DNA of 49,756 nucleotides from positions 1 to 49,756 of the forward strand of contig JBEKEO010000004.1 of assembly GCA_050013795.1 (NCBI GenBank), in the 5' to 3' direction. The notes under the pieces are model-generated. The model did not search any database. It was not told the origin of the DNA and saw nothing but the letters and a program-made list of their open reading frames with translations. The DNA comes from CAWHOW01 sp050013795 (lineage in GTDB: Bacteria > Bacteroidota > Bacteroidia > Bacteroidales > CG2-30-32-10). Shown here piece by piece: positions 1 to 7,956 of the stretch (the stretch's first letter is position 1; each line of letters opens with the position of its first letter). A program made the position numbers and the translations under genes.

Positions 1-174
1 TGGGAATATAGCCTCGATGGTGGCAAAACATGGGTGAGTATGGATGCAACATCCAAAGGAACAATAGAAATTACCGGTATAAAACCGGGCAGTTCAATAA
101 TTGTTAATCATCGCCCTGTGCTGCGCAAAACCAAAGGCACATGGATACAGTCGCAACCGGCTATTGTATTATAA
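1..174 (+). CDS. C-terminal fragment of fibronectin type III-like protein
   Basis: The frame is open from the first base of the window to a TAA at 172-174, giving 57 residues of a protein whose start lies outside. The visible part reads WEYSLDGGKTW near its start and IKPGSSIIVNHRPV in the middle. This matches the end of a fibronectin type III fold: a W-x-Y-S-x-D-G-x-x-W strand followed by a loop of the G-L/I-x-P-G-S type. No T9SS sorting domain is present at the C-terminus, so this is not an obvious secreted cargo protein. The 240-residue protein encoded at 46037-46759 also ends in a beta-rich, possibly fibronectin-like region, but the two cannot be called paralogues from this fragment. The function is unknown. 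Confidence 0.6.
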   Translation, partial: WEYSLDGGKTWVSMDATSKGTIEITGIKPGSSIIVNHRPVLRKTKGTWIQSQPAIVL

Positions 175-219
175 AAGGAAACAGTTAAAATAAATCAATA
201 ACTATAAAATAATTCAAAC

Positions 220-642
220 ATGAAAAAGCACTTAATTCGTTTTTTAAAATGTATTACCTTAGCTTTTGCTATGGTAATATTGGTAAACGTGGCTATTGCA
301 CAAACACCAACAACATTGTATTCAACAAATTTTGATAATAGCGGAAACTGGCCTACAGGCTGGAGCGCAGTTGGCGGTTCTACTACCTATAGCGTAAATA
401 CTACCAGCCCTTCCAATAATTATTCGGGCGCTTCGGGTAATTACAATGCCGACAACGGCACAAACGGCAGTGCAACATTGGTATTCAATAATAGTTTATC
501 AACTGTTGGATATAGCAGTATTACCGCGATTTGGGGCGCAAGAATGACATCCAGCGGAGCATCGCCTACATTTCAATGGAGTTCTGATGGCAGTAACTGG
601 AATACAATAAGCTTTACCGATGTGGCGAATAATTCCACATAG
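220..642 (+). CDS. Pseudogene fragment 1: signal peptide and N-terminal beta domain
   Basis: This is the 140-residue 5' piece of the decayed surface-protein gene. Residues 1-28 form a clear signal peptide (hydrophobic AFAMVILVNVAIA, cleavage before QTPTT). The rest is Ser/Thr/Asn-rich and starts YSTNFDNSGNWPTGW, an opening typical of Bacteroidota choice-of-anchor or lectin-like beta-sandwich domains. The TAG at 640-642 interrupts a frame that continues unchanged to 972 (ALVNGGSQISLPSG follows), so the domain is cut by a nonsense mutation. Confidence 0.65.
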   Translation: MKKHLIRFLKCITLAFAMVILVNVAIAQTPTTLYSTNFDNSGNWPTGWSAVGGSTTYSVNTTSPSNNYSGASGNYNADNGTNGSATLVFNNSLSTVGYSSITAIWGARMTSSGASPTFQWSSDGSNWNTISFTDVANNST

Positions 643-672
643 GCATTAGTTAACGGGGGCAGCCAGATAAGC

Positions 673-972
673 TTGCCTTCGGGTGCGGCTGGAATAAGCA
701 ATTTGCAATTCAAATGGACTTCTAATTCGAATGCGGGTACATATCGCATGGACGATTTTGCTGTAAAAGGAACTGCAGTCGGGGCTACAGGACCTACAGG
801 CCCAACGGGACCCACCGGTGCAACAGGTTCTGCCGGTGTTACCGGTGCAACAGGTCCGACAGGAGCAACGGGCGCAACTGGTAATAATGGCATTAATGGA
901 GCAACAGGAGCAACAGGCACACAGGGAATACAAGGCGTAACTGGTCCTATAGGTGCCACATTCAGGGCATAA
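673..972 (+). CDS. Pseudogene fragment 2: collagen-like GATGPTG stretch
   Basis: This is in the same frame as fragment 1, beyond the in-frame TAG. It finishes the N-terminal domain (SNAGTYRMDDFAVKG) and then enters a collagen-like run of Gly-X-Thr/Pro triplets (GATGPTGPTGPTG). The frame is lost at about 957-963, where a GATG-IQG repeat unit is missing bases. The collagen-like run then continues in another frame to about 1075. It is not expected to be translated separately. Confidence 0.5.
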   Translation: MPSGAAGISNLQFKWTSNSNAGTYRMDDFAVKGTAVGATGPTGPTGPTGATGSAGVTGATGPTGATGATGNNGINGATGATGTQGIQGVTGPIGATFRA

Positions 973-1075
973 CTGGACCAACAGGAAGCAATGGTACTAA
1001 TGGTGCTACGGGAGTTACTGGAGCACAAGGAATACAAGGTGCAACCGGAGCAACGGGTGCCACAGGTTCTTTTAA
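781..1075 (+). repeat. Collagen-like GATG/GPTG coding repeat
   Basis: Nine-base-scale repeats encode Gly-Ala-Thr-Gly and Gly-Pro-Thr-Gly triplets, giving a collagen-like rod within the decayed surface protein. The repeat crosses a frame break near 960, consistent with slippage or recombination in repetitive DNA as the cause of that lesion. The complementary strand is open across the same stretch only because of the repeat composition. Confidence 0.75.
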
Positions 1076-1085
1076 TGGTACAAGT

Positions 1086-1898
1086 GTGGATTCTCTACAT
1101 GTAATAAATAAAATTGAAGTTGGAAATTCTGTTGTAATTACAGGAATCAATGATCATATTTACACAAATGATTATGCAGCATTAAATATCCAAAATTTAA
1201 GCGGGTATAATCAAAATACAATTATTAATGCGAATAATTTAGGTCGTGTTGGTATTGGAACTAATGCACCAGGCATTAATATGAAGCTCGAAATACTTGG
1301 AAGTGTATCGATTTATGATGGCGCACCCGGCAATGGTAATAATGGTGACAATTCATTGTTTTTTGGTCGAGAGCAACATAATGGCACTCTTTCATATGGA
1401 GAATGGGGAATACAATATATGGCACCAAATATAATTAATAATCCCGCAGGCGGGCTTAATTTTTGGAAACCTTTTGGCAGTGATGGAACTACAGGAAATA
1501 ATTTTTTGTTTCTTGCAGATAATGGAAATGTAGGTATTGGAACAGCAGCACCCGATGCTTCTTCTCTTCTAGATGTATACTCTTCCAACCAAGGTGTGCT
1601 TATTCCCAATGTAGCACTCACTGCCTCTAATGTTGCAATGGTACTTCACCATATAATGTGGTACCGGGTTATTATTATAATGCCGGAACAAGCACTGCTC
1701 CAAACTGGGTTAGTTTTGCTACAAACTCCTCCACCAGTAACGGAGCATGGTTGCTTACTGGCAATACAGTTGGCACAACAGGCGATTGGATGGGAACTAT
1801 TGATAATTACGATGTTGTCTTTCAAAGACATAATAAGCGGGCAGGGTTACTTAATGAAAATAGTTCAAATACAGGGGGTAATACTTCATGGGGCGTAG
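1086..1898 (+). CDS. Pseudogene fragment 3: central region
   Basis: This frame carries the decayed protein from the end of the collagen-like run to about 1640. It reads INKIEVGNSVVITG, GRVGIGTNAPGINMKLEILG and GNVGIGTAAPDASSLLDVYS. The VGIGTxxP motif followed by LDV is characteristic of Bacteroidota tail-fibre-type surface proteins. Beyond about 1640 the listed frame is out of register with the original gene; the real continuation is in the frame of fragment 4. The apparent GTG start is simply where the frame opens. Confidence 0.5.
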   Translation: MDSLHVINKIEVGNSVVITGINDHIYTNDYAALNIQNLSGYNQNTIINANNLGRVGIGTNAPGINMKLEILGSVSIYDGAPGNGNNGDNSLFFGREQHNGTLSYGEWGIQYMAPNIINNPAGGLNFWKPFGSDGTTGNNFLFLADNGNVGIGTAAPDASSLLDVYSSNQGVLIPNVALTASNVAMVLHHIMWYRVIIIMPEQALLQTGLVLLQTPPPVTEHGCLLAIQLAQQAIGWELLIITMLSFKDIISGQGYLMKIVQIQGVILHGA

Positions 1899-2689
1899 GT
1901 GCGCTTCGTAATAGTTCTATTTATAATGGAGATAACAATACAGCCACCGGATATGATGCACTTTATAATAATACCGATGCAAACCAGAATACAGCCATGG
2001 GAGCGGGGGCTTTATTTACACAATCTTATAGCAATAACAATATACCATGGAACAGCGATAATGTAGCTGTTGGATTTAAGTCGCTTTTTACCAATAACCC
2101 GACGTCAATATTAAATGGCATTCAAAATACAGCTATAGGAGATTATTCGCTTTATTCCAACACCACCGGAACTAGCAATACCGCTAATGGATATGATGCG
2201 TTATATTCCAATACAACAGGATACCGCAATAATGCTATGGGGGACTCCTCTCTTTATAACAATACGATAGCATCTAGAAATATCTCCGTTGGAAACCAAG
2301 CGCTTTTTTCAAACACTGATGCAGACGATAATGTTGCATTTGGAACCGAAGCATTATATTCTCAGAATTTTAATAATAGTGGCACTGAATATTCTACTTA
2401 CAATGTTGCTATTGGTAATTATTCACTTTATAATAATAACCCTACTACTGGCCCTGCATCAAATGGCGGGAATGGAGTAAATAACACTGCTGTAGGATAT
2501 GGGTCACTTTATTCAAACACTATCGGTAAATCCAATTCAGCAATTGGGTTTGAAGCATTGGCTGTAAACAACGAAGGAAATGAAAATGTTGCTGCCGGTT
2601 ACCAGTCGCTTTTTCACAACAGACACGCAAATCCTTATATTACCAGGCTTATAATAATGGTGGAACAGATTATAATACTTGCAATGTAG
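1658..2689 (+). CDS. Pseudogene fragment 4: YadA-head-like repeats
   Basis: After the second frame break (about 1640) this frame reads VVPGYYYNAGTSTAPNWV and then a run of repeats of the form N-T-A-x-G-x-x-A/S-L-Y-x-N-T-T-G. These are the trimeric beta-roll, YadA-head-like units usual in S74-chaperoned fibres. The frame fails near 2640. The text then continues in the next frame (AYNNGGTDYNTCNVAVGS...), so the stop at 2687-2689 is not the original end. Confidence 0.55.
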   Translation: MVPGYYYNAGTSTAPNWVSFATNSSTSNGAWLLTGNTVGTTGDWMGTIDNYDVVFQRHNKRAGLLNENSSNTGGNTSWGVGALRNSSIYNGDNNTATGYDALYNNTDANQNTAMGAGALFTQSYSNNNIPWNSDNVAVGFKSLFTNNPTSILNGIQNTAIGDYSLYSNTTGTSNTANGYDALYSNTTGYRNNAMGDSSLYNNTIASRNISVGNQALFSNTDADDNVAFGTEALYSQNFNNSGTEYSTYNVAIGNYSLYNNNPTTGPASNGGNGVNNTAVGYGSLYSNTIGKSNSAIGFEALAVNNEGNENVAAGYQSLFHNRHANPYITRLIIMVEQIIILAM

Positions 2690-2757
2690 CTGTTGGTTCA
2701 TTTTCACTTTATTATAATAATCCCTCTTCTTATTCTATTTGGCCTCCTTTTTATGGG

Positions 2758-4053
2758 TTGTTCAATACAGCTATAGGTGATCAATCGCTTTATAACAACA
2801 CTACCGGCAGTTACAATTCTGCTATTGGTTATCGGGCTTTATTAGGCTCATCAGTACCTGCTAACAATACTGGAAATTACAATACCGCTAACGGAAATGA
2901 TGCACTTTATTCTAACTCCAGCGGTAGCTGGAATGTCGCCAACGGAGTTCAAGCGCTAAATTACAATACCACAGGATTCCAAAATACAGCCGACGGTTAC
3001 GAAGCGCTTGTAGCCACCGTCTCCGATAACAGCAATACAGCTTTAGGTTGTATGGCTTGGGTTGTACCAGGTAATAATAATTCCACAGCTATTGGATTTG
3101 GTGCAAATGCTACTGCACCAAGCACAATGATGTTCGGAAATACTACTGTTACTGGTTTATATACTACAACCATGATGTTTGCCACTAGTGATGGACGTTT
3201 TAAAATTAATGTAACTGAAAATGTAAAGGGATTGGAATTTATTAAAAAACTTCGGCCTGTTACCTATCAAGAAAATACTCAAGCGCTCGATGATTATATG
3301 ATCCAAAGTTATCCCGATAGTCTAAAAATCAGTCATCAGGCAGGATTAAACTTTGCACCTTCAACAGCAATAGTTCATGCAGGTTTTATTGCACAGGAAG
3401 TAGATTCAGTGGCTAATGCTGTTGGTTTTACTTCTTCCATAGTGCACAGACCTGCCAATAGCAGCGATCCTTATGCCTTAGCTTATAGCGAAATTGTTGT
3501 TCCCCTTGTAAAAGCAGTGCAGGAACTAAGCGGTACAGTTGATAGCTTAAAGAGCCGTCAAAGAAACACAGACAGTTTGATAAGTAAACAGGAAAAGACA
3601 GATAGTTTGCAAACTACAACATTAGATAGTTTGAAGAATGTAGTTGTTAGTTACGAATCAAGGTTTGATTCGCTTGAAGCCATGATAAACAGGTGTTGCA
3701 ATAATAAGAATGATAAAACTATAAATCAGGGTAATAATAATGATAATAGTGGACAAAGCGAAATACCAAATATTCATAATATTGAATTAGCCAATAGCGC
3801 CATACTTTATCAAAATACGCCAAATCCATTTGGCGATGGCACCACTATAAAATATTTTGTGCCTGAAAATGCAAATGCCCAAATAATTTTTAATGATAAT
3901 TTTGGAAATCAAATTCAAACATATAATATAACTGAAAATGGTATAGGGCAATTAAATGTTGATGCAACTAAACTTGCATCGGGTATCTATACATATTCTC
4001 TAATAATAAATGGGAAAGTTATAGATACAAAAAAGATGATTAGGAATAAATAA
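2758..4053 (+). CDS. Pseudogene fragment 5: S74 chaperone domain plus T9SS sorting domain
   Basis: This 431-residue 3' piece holds more head-like repeats (NTAIGDQSLYNNTTG), then the peptidase S74 domain. The SDGRFK motif near residue 144 corresponds to the conserved S-D-x-R-x-K autocleavage region, and GFIAQEV near residue 211 is the second family hallmark. A coiled-coil-like segment (TDSLISKQEKTDSLQTTTLDSLK) and an Asn-rich linker lead to a type-A T9SS sorting domain beginning QNTPNPFGDGTTIKYF and ending IDTKKMIRNK. In S74 proteins the chaperone helps trimerise the fibre. Here it sits upstream of the T9SS signal. The piece has no signal peptide of its own. Confidence 0.65.
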   Translation: MFNTAIGDQSLYNNTTGSYNSAIGYRALLGSSVPANNTGNYNTANGNDALYSNSSGSWNVANGVQALNYNTTGFQNTADGYEALVATVSDNSNTALGCMAWVVPGNNNSTAIGFGANATAPSTMMFGNTTVTGLYTTTMMFATSDGRFKINVTENVKGLEFIKKLRPVTYQENTQALDDYMIQSYPDSLKISHQAGLNFAPSTAIVHAGFIAQEVDSVANAVGFTSSIVHRPANSSDPYALAYSEIVVPLVKAVQELSGTVDSLKSRQRNTDSLISKQEKTDSLQTTTLDSLKNVVVSYESRFDSLEAMINRCCNNKNDKTINQGNNNDNSGQSEIPNIHNIELANSAILYQNTPNPFGDGTTIKYFVPENANAQIIFNDNFGNQIQTYNITENGIGQLNVDATKLASGIYTYSLIINGKVIDTKKMIRNK

Positions 4054-4064
4054 TAATTATTGAG

Positions 4065-4103
4065 AAAAGACCGTTTACAAATTAACTAACGGTCTTTTTT
4101 TAT
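4065..4103 (+). terminator. Rho-independent terminator
   Basis: A perfect 11-bp stem, AAAAGACCGTT (4065-4075) paired with AACGGTCTTTT (4088-4098), is followed by a T run. It lies just after the stop of the decayed surface gene. Confidence 0.85.
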
Positions 4104-4122
4104 TTTATATTATCTTTATATC

Positions 4123-5094
4123 ATGATAAATTTTTTTTTAACTATCTTACTTTTTATTGTTCCTTTCTTAAATGCTGCAGGCCAAAACCTTGTTCAAAAT
4201 CCAAGTTTCGAAATATATTCTCCTTGCCCTACTGGTGTTGCTGACATTGCAAATGCAGTTGGTTGGAATTCCTATAACCAAACACCTGATTATTTCAATT
4301 CATGTGCCCCAGCTATAGTTTGTACACCTTCAAATTTTGCCGGTTATCAGGTTCCACATACCGGTAACGCATACTGTGGTATAATAACATTTAATAAGGT
4401 TGGTCTCTTCAGAGAAATAATCGGAAGCCAATTATTTTCACCGCTTGTAATCGGTCAAAAATATTATGTTTCTTTTTATACAAGCTTGGCTATATCACAG
4501 CCAAATTTTTGTTATGCCACAAATAAAATAGGAGCAAAATTTACTACAACAGCTTATAACGCTTATTCAAACCCAATTCCTATTGATAACATAGCACAGG
4601 TACATTATGATACTATAATTACCGATACAACAAATTGGACACTGATTTATGGGTCGTTTATTGCCGATTCAGCTTATCAATATATTGCAATAGGAAATTT
4701 TTTTGATGATTTGAATACTGATACTTCTTGTATTAAAAATGTTTCAAATAAATTATGTGCTTATTATTATGTTGATGACATTTGCGTTTCGATTAACCCA
4801 TTAGATGGAATGAATGAATTTTCAAATGAAAATGCAATCATACTAAATCAGAACGATCCTAATCCTTTTGCCGAGGAAACCGATATTACTTATTTTCTTC
4901 CCGAAACTGTTGGAAGTGCTACCATTATGTTTTACGATAATACAGGCGTTATCATTAAATCAGTGCAACTGCAGAACAAAGGTAATGGCACGTTACATGT
5001 GTATGCCTCTGACCTCAGCAGTGGAATGTATACCTATGCTTTGATAGTTGACGGTAAATTAATAGATACTAAGAAAATGATGAAAACTAAATAA
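4123..5094 (+). CDS. Secreted T9SS type-A cargo protein, 323 aa
   Basis: An N-terminal signal peptide (MINFFLTILLFIVPFLNAAGQ) is followed by NLVQNPSFEIYSPCP. That opening is common to Bacteroidota secreted proteins with a carbohydrate-binding-like beta-sandwich. Paired cysteines occur in CPTG, NSCAPAIVC and DTSCIKN. The last about 80 residues are a type-A sorting domain (LNQNDPNPFAEETDITYF ... SGMYTYALIVDGKLIDTKKMMKTK), so the protein should be exported by Sec, moved across the outer membrane by T9SS and anchored at the surface. The sorting domain is very similar to those of the decayed gene upstream and of the 6555-7775 gene. Binding specificity cannot be read from the sequence. Terminators on both sides make this a monocistronic unit. 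Confidence 0.85.
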   Translation: MINFFLTILLFIVPFLNAAGQNLVQNPSFEIYSPCPTGVADIANAVGWNSYNQTPDYFNSCAPAIVCTPSNFAGYQVPHTGNAYCGIITFNKVGLFREIIGSQLFSPLVIGQKYYVSFYTSLAISQPNFCYATNKIGAKFTTTAYNAYSNPIPIDNIAQVHYDTIITDTTNWTLIYGSFIADSAYQYIAIGNFFDDLNTDTSCIKNVSNKLCAYYYVDDICVSINPLDGMNEFSNENAIILNQNDPNPFAEETDITYFLPETVGSATIMFYDNTGVIIKSVQLQNKGNGTLHVYASDLSSGMYTYALIVDGKLIDTKKMMKTK

Positions 5095-5110
5095 TAATAA
5101 CTAAAAACAT

Positions 5111-5150
5111 AAAAGAACGTTGCCGGCAAAGAAAGCAACGTTCTTTTAAA
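5111..5150 (+). terminator. Rho-independent terminator
   Basis: A 13-bp perfect stem, AAAAGAACGTTGC (5111-5123) with GCAACGTTCTTTT (5135-5147), has an 11-nt loop and sits 16 nt after the preceding stop codon. Confidence 0.85.
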
Positions 5151-5205
5151 CTTTTATTTATTGATTAATATTTTATATCTTTACAAGTATCAAAAACAAG
5201 TATTT

Positions 5206-6519
5206 ATGAAAAGAATAGTTATTATCTTATCCCTTATTTCAATTTTCTGCTTTTCAAATGTTTTTTCTCAAACATGGAGTAATGTTGGCGGAGGCGTAAT
5301 ATACAAGTTTGCGCCTAATGGTACATCGGTCTCAGCAATGGCAACAGATACTATTAATAATGTATTATATGTTGGCGGACAATTTGATAGTGCCGGAACA
5401 GTTTTTGGTTGCTATGGTGTTGCCAAATGGAATGGCGTTTCATGGGATTCTTTAGGCGCCGGAACCGGTGCATACTCTTTGATAATATACAATTCGCAAC
5501 TTTATGCAGGCGGCAATAATGTTACAAAATGGAATGGGACAAGTTGGGATGATGTTGGAACGGGTGTAATATGGAATGGTGGTATTCATAGTTTGTGTGC
5601 ATATAATGGTGAATTATATGCAGGTGGTTTTTTTGATTCGGCAGGTACAGTTCCTGCAAATCATATTGCCAAATGGAATGGCTCGGTTTGGGAGGCGGTA
5701 GGTAGCGGTGTGAATGGTAATATTTTTAATTTGTGTGCATATAACGGAGAATTATATGCAGGTGGAAATTTCGATTCGGCAGGAACAATCGCTGTAAATC
5801 ATATTGCCAGGTGGGATGGCGCAAATTGGTCGTCTGTCGGTAGCGGAACAAATTCAGAAATATATTCCTTATGTGTTTACAATGGGGAATTATATGCCGG
5901 CGGTAGTTTTACACAGGCGGGTGGTAATACAGCAAACTACATAGCTAAATGGAATGGTACATCATGGAATTCAATACCCAGTGCAATAAACTCTCTTGTT
6001 GCTAATTTGCAGGTGTTTAATAATAATCTTATATTGATTGGTGTATTCGCCTCGCCGGGGCAGGGAATAGCACAATGCAACGGCAGCAGCATATCATCAT
6101 TGGCAAACTCGTATATTGCGGGAGGAAGTCTTGCCGAAAACTCGGCTATGGCGGTTTATAATGGAGCCTTATATGTAGGCGGGTATCATCTTATAGGCGC
6201 CGGCATTTCTCCTGATTATATTACCTGCCACTATATTGCATCATATTCAATTGCTACGGCAGTTAATCCTCATCAAATTCATTCAATTGAATTTTCTATT
6301 TATCCCAATCCCGCTAATGATAATGTTATAATTGAAAACGCTTCAATAAATAGAAATAATGAGATTTTTATTTATTCCATTCAGGGGGAATTATTATTAA
6401 AATTACAAATGTTAAAAGCTAAAACCGATATTGATATTTCTTCCCTTGCAAAAGGTATCTATTTTCTAAAAGTAAGTACAGAAAAAGGTATGGAAACAAT
6501 AAAGTTTGTGAAAGTATAA
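5206..6519 (+). CDS. Secreted beta-propeller-like repeat protein with T9SS domain, 437 aa
   Basis: The ATG at 5206 is preferred over a TTG at 5161, because it begins a clean signal peptide (MKRIVIILSLISIFCFSNVFSQ). The upstream extension is not signal-like, and a TAnnTTT-type -7 box (5176-5183) lies within it. The body is a run of about 45-residue repeats ending in L-Y-A-G-G-x-F-D-S-A-G-T and I-A-K-W-N-G-x-x-W, typical of propeller-forming secreted proteins. The last about 75 residues form a type-A sorting domain (FSIYPNPANDNVIIEN ... LAKGIYFLKVSTEKG). It is the KGIYF/VEV variety and unlike the DTKKM variety of its neighbours. The likely role is a surface or extracellular binding protein; the ligand is unknown. 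Confidence 0.85.
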   Translation: MKRIVIILSLISIFCFSNVFSQTWSNVGGGVIYKFAPNGTSVSAMATDTINNVLYVGGQFDSAGTVFGCYGVAKWNGVSWDSLGAGTGAYSLIIYNSQLYAGGNNVTKWNGTSWDDVGTGVIWNGGIHSLCAYNGELYAGGFFDSAGTVPANHIAKWNGSVWEAVGSGVNGNIFNLCAYNGELYAGGNFDSAGTIAVNHIARWDGANWSSVGSGTNSEIYSLCVYNGELYAGGSFTQAGGNTANYIAKWNGTSWNSIPSAINSLVANLQVFNNNLILIGVFASPGQGIAQCNGSSISSLANSYIAGGSLAENSAMAVYNGALYVGGYHLIGAGISPDYITCHYIASYSIATAVNPHQIHSIEFSIYPNPANDNVIIENASINRNNEIFIYSIQGELLLKLQMLKAKTDIDISSLAKGIYFLKVSTEKGMETIKFVKV

Positions 6520-6554
6520 AAAGAAAGAAAGTAAAACAGACAAGGGCTGCACTT

Positions 6555-7775
6555 ATGTCAAACACTGTTGGAACTAATAATACCGCTATTGGAGCAAGCG
6601 CGCTTCCTTTCAACACTACCGCAAACTATAATACCGCCATCGGTTTTTCGGCATTATATTCACAACAGATAAATAGTATTGTTAACACTGCATTTAACAG
6701 CGACAATGTTGCCATTGGCTATAATGCACTTTTTTCTAACGATCCTACATTAACAACCAATGGTATTCAAAATACTGCAGTAGGTGATAATGCGTTGTAT
6801 GGCAGCACTACAGGATATGGAAATACAGCATTGGGTTATACTGCTCTTACTGGCAATAGCAGCGGGACGGGAACTTATAATACAGCTGTAGGTTATGGCA
6901 CCGATGTGACAGGAAGTGGATTAACCAATGCTACTGCAATAGGTAATGGTGCTTCTGCTTCAGCAAGCAATTCTATTGAACTTGGTAATGCATCTGTAGT
7001 ATTTTGTGGTATAAATGGAGGCGCTTACTCCGCAACCGATGCATTGGTGGTTGGAACAAGTACCTCCAATGGAAATGGGGCGTACTGTACTATAGGTGGC
7101 GCATGGACAAATGGGTCATCAATAGGTTACAAAGATGACATCACTGCTTTGGATGGAACAGATATATTGAATAAAATAAGTAAACTGGAAGTGAAAAGAT
7201 GGAAGTATAAAGAAACCGAAGAATACCACATAGGTCCTTTTGCCGAACAATTCCATGAATTTTTTAATACAGGTAATGATGATAAGCACATTAGCACAAT
7301 TGACCCCAGCGGTATTGCGCTTATCGGCATCCAACAATTAATTAAAACAGTTGATAGTTTAAAACATCATCAGAGAACAACTGACAGCTTGCTGGCGGTT
7401 TTGCAAAATTGTTGTACACAGGGTGCAAATAATAATGCTATTCAAAACAATGGTACACTGGGTCAGGGAACTTCAGGAACAATATTACAGGTAGTACTTG
7501 ATAATAACAGCCAGCCTATATTGTACCAGAACGAACCCAATCCATTTGGCGAAAGCACCGTAATTCGTTATTTCATACCTACAGATAATACAGGAAAAGT
7601 GTATATTATTTTCTACGATATGTATGGTAAAGAATTAACAAAAGCTGAAATCACTTCAAAGGGTTTTGGCAACATTAATGCAAATTCAGAAAACCTTGCT
7701 TCCGGTATATATTCTTATTCACTGGTAGTAAACGATAATGTAATTGCTACAAAAAAGATGGTTAAAACTAAATAA
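6555..7775 (+). CDS. 5'-truncated S74 tail-fibre-type T9SS protein, 406 aa
   Basis: The frame begins abruptly inside the head-like repeats (MSNTVGTNNTAIGASALPFNTT) with no signal peptide, only 35 nt after the previous stop. It continues with the same N-T-A-x-G-x-x-A-L-Y repeats as the decayed gene at 220-4053. A divergent S74-type region follows (SSIGYKDDITALDGTDILNKISKLEVKRWKYKE, then HIGPFAEQFHEFF), then a coiled-coil-like segment, and finally a type-A T9SS domain (YQNEPNPFGESTVIRYF ... IATKKMVKTK). Without a signal peptide the product could not reach T9SS, so this is probably a 3' remnant of a larger gene, although the remaining frame is uninterrupted. It ends at a strong terminator. Confidence 0.7.
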   Translation: MSNTVGTNNTAIGASALPFNTTANYNTAIGFSALYSQQINSIVNTAFNSDNVAIGYNALFSNDPTLTTNGIQNTAVGDNALYGSTTGYGNTALGYTALTGNSSGTGTYNTAVGYGTDVTGSGLTNATAIGNGASASASNSIELGNASVVFCGINGGAYSATDALVVGTSTSNGNGAYCTIGGAWTNGSSIGYKDDITALDGTDILNKISKLEVKRWKYKETEEYHIGPFAEQFHEFFNTGNDDKHISTIDPSGIALIGIQQLIKTVDSLKHHQRTTDSLLAVLQNCCTQGANNNAIQNNGTLGQGTSGTILQVVLDNNSQPILYQNEPNPFGESTVIRYFIPTDNTGKVYIIFYDMYGKELTKAEITSKGFGNINANSENLASGIYSYSLVVNDNVIATKKMVKTK

Positions 7776-7793
7776 TCATTTATTCTGAAATAT

Positions 7794-7830
7794 AAGCCCC
7801 TTCGATTATTTGGAGGGGCTTTTGCTTTTT
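7794..7830 (+). terminator. Rho-independent terminator
   Basis: An 8-bp stem, AAGCCCCT (7794-7801) with AGGGGCTT (7814-7821), is followed by TTTTGCTTTTT. It closes the surface-protein cluster. Confidence 0.85.
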
Positions 7831-7915
7831 GTATAATATTTTTTTAAGCTGTTATTTACAAATACTAAGACAGAAATTCTATCGAAATATTTCAGTGCAA
7901 AATAAGATAATTGTG

Positions 7916-7923
7916 TAGTTTTG
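7916..7923 (+). promoter_or_regulatory. Bacteroidota -7 promoter box (TAGTTTTG)
   Basis: An exact TAnnTTTG box lies here; a TTTC about 22 nt upstream could serve as a weak -33 element. The box overlaps a possible TTG start at 7921, so translation must begin downstream. This supports the ATG at 7957. Confidence 0.6.
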
Positions 7924-7956
7924 AAAATCGAAAAGATGTTTCACATAAATGTGAAT

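Larger units (their letters stand above)
220..4053 (+). pseudogene. Decayed collagen-like / S74 tail-fibre-type T9SS surface protein
   Basis: One long gene can be followed through four frame segments. It starts with a signal peptide (MKKHLIRFLKC...IAQ) and a beta-rich domain to about 770. A collagen-like G-x-T/P repeat follows at about 781-1070. Many short N-x-A-x-G-x-x-A/S-L-Y-x-N repeats, of the kind seen in YadA heads and Bacteroidota tail-fibre-domain proteins, fill about 1900-3050. A peptidase S74 intramolecular chaperone follows (SDGRFK near 3187, GFIAQEVDS near 3390), then a type-A T9SS sorting domain. The frame is broken by TAG at 640-642 (the context suggests TGG, Trp, before) and by frame changes near 960, 1640 and 2640. 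All three changes go in the same direction, equivalent to loss of one base modulo three. Neighbouring genes are intact, so real decay is more likely than poor sequence, but sequencing error is not excluded. Confidence 0.8.

Noticed and set aside
960..2640. Programmed ribosomal frameshifting in the surface-fibre gene
   Set aside because: There are three breaks plus an in-frame stop, no slippery heptamers at the sites, and no known precedent in this family; decay is simpler.
220..4053. Prophage tail-fibre region
   Set aside because: S74 and collagen-like repeats are also typical of phage fibres, but signal peptides, T9SS sorting domains and the absence of any other phage gene point to host surface proteins.
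5161..5205. TTG start 15 codons upstream for the 437-aa T9SS protein
   Set aside because: The added residues spoil the signal peptide, and a -7-type box lies within the added stretch; ATG 5206 is better.
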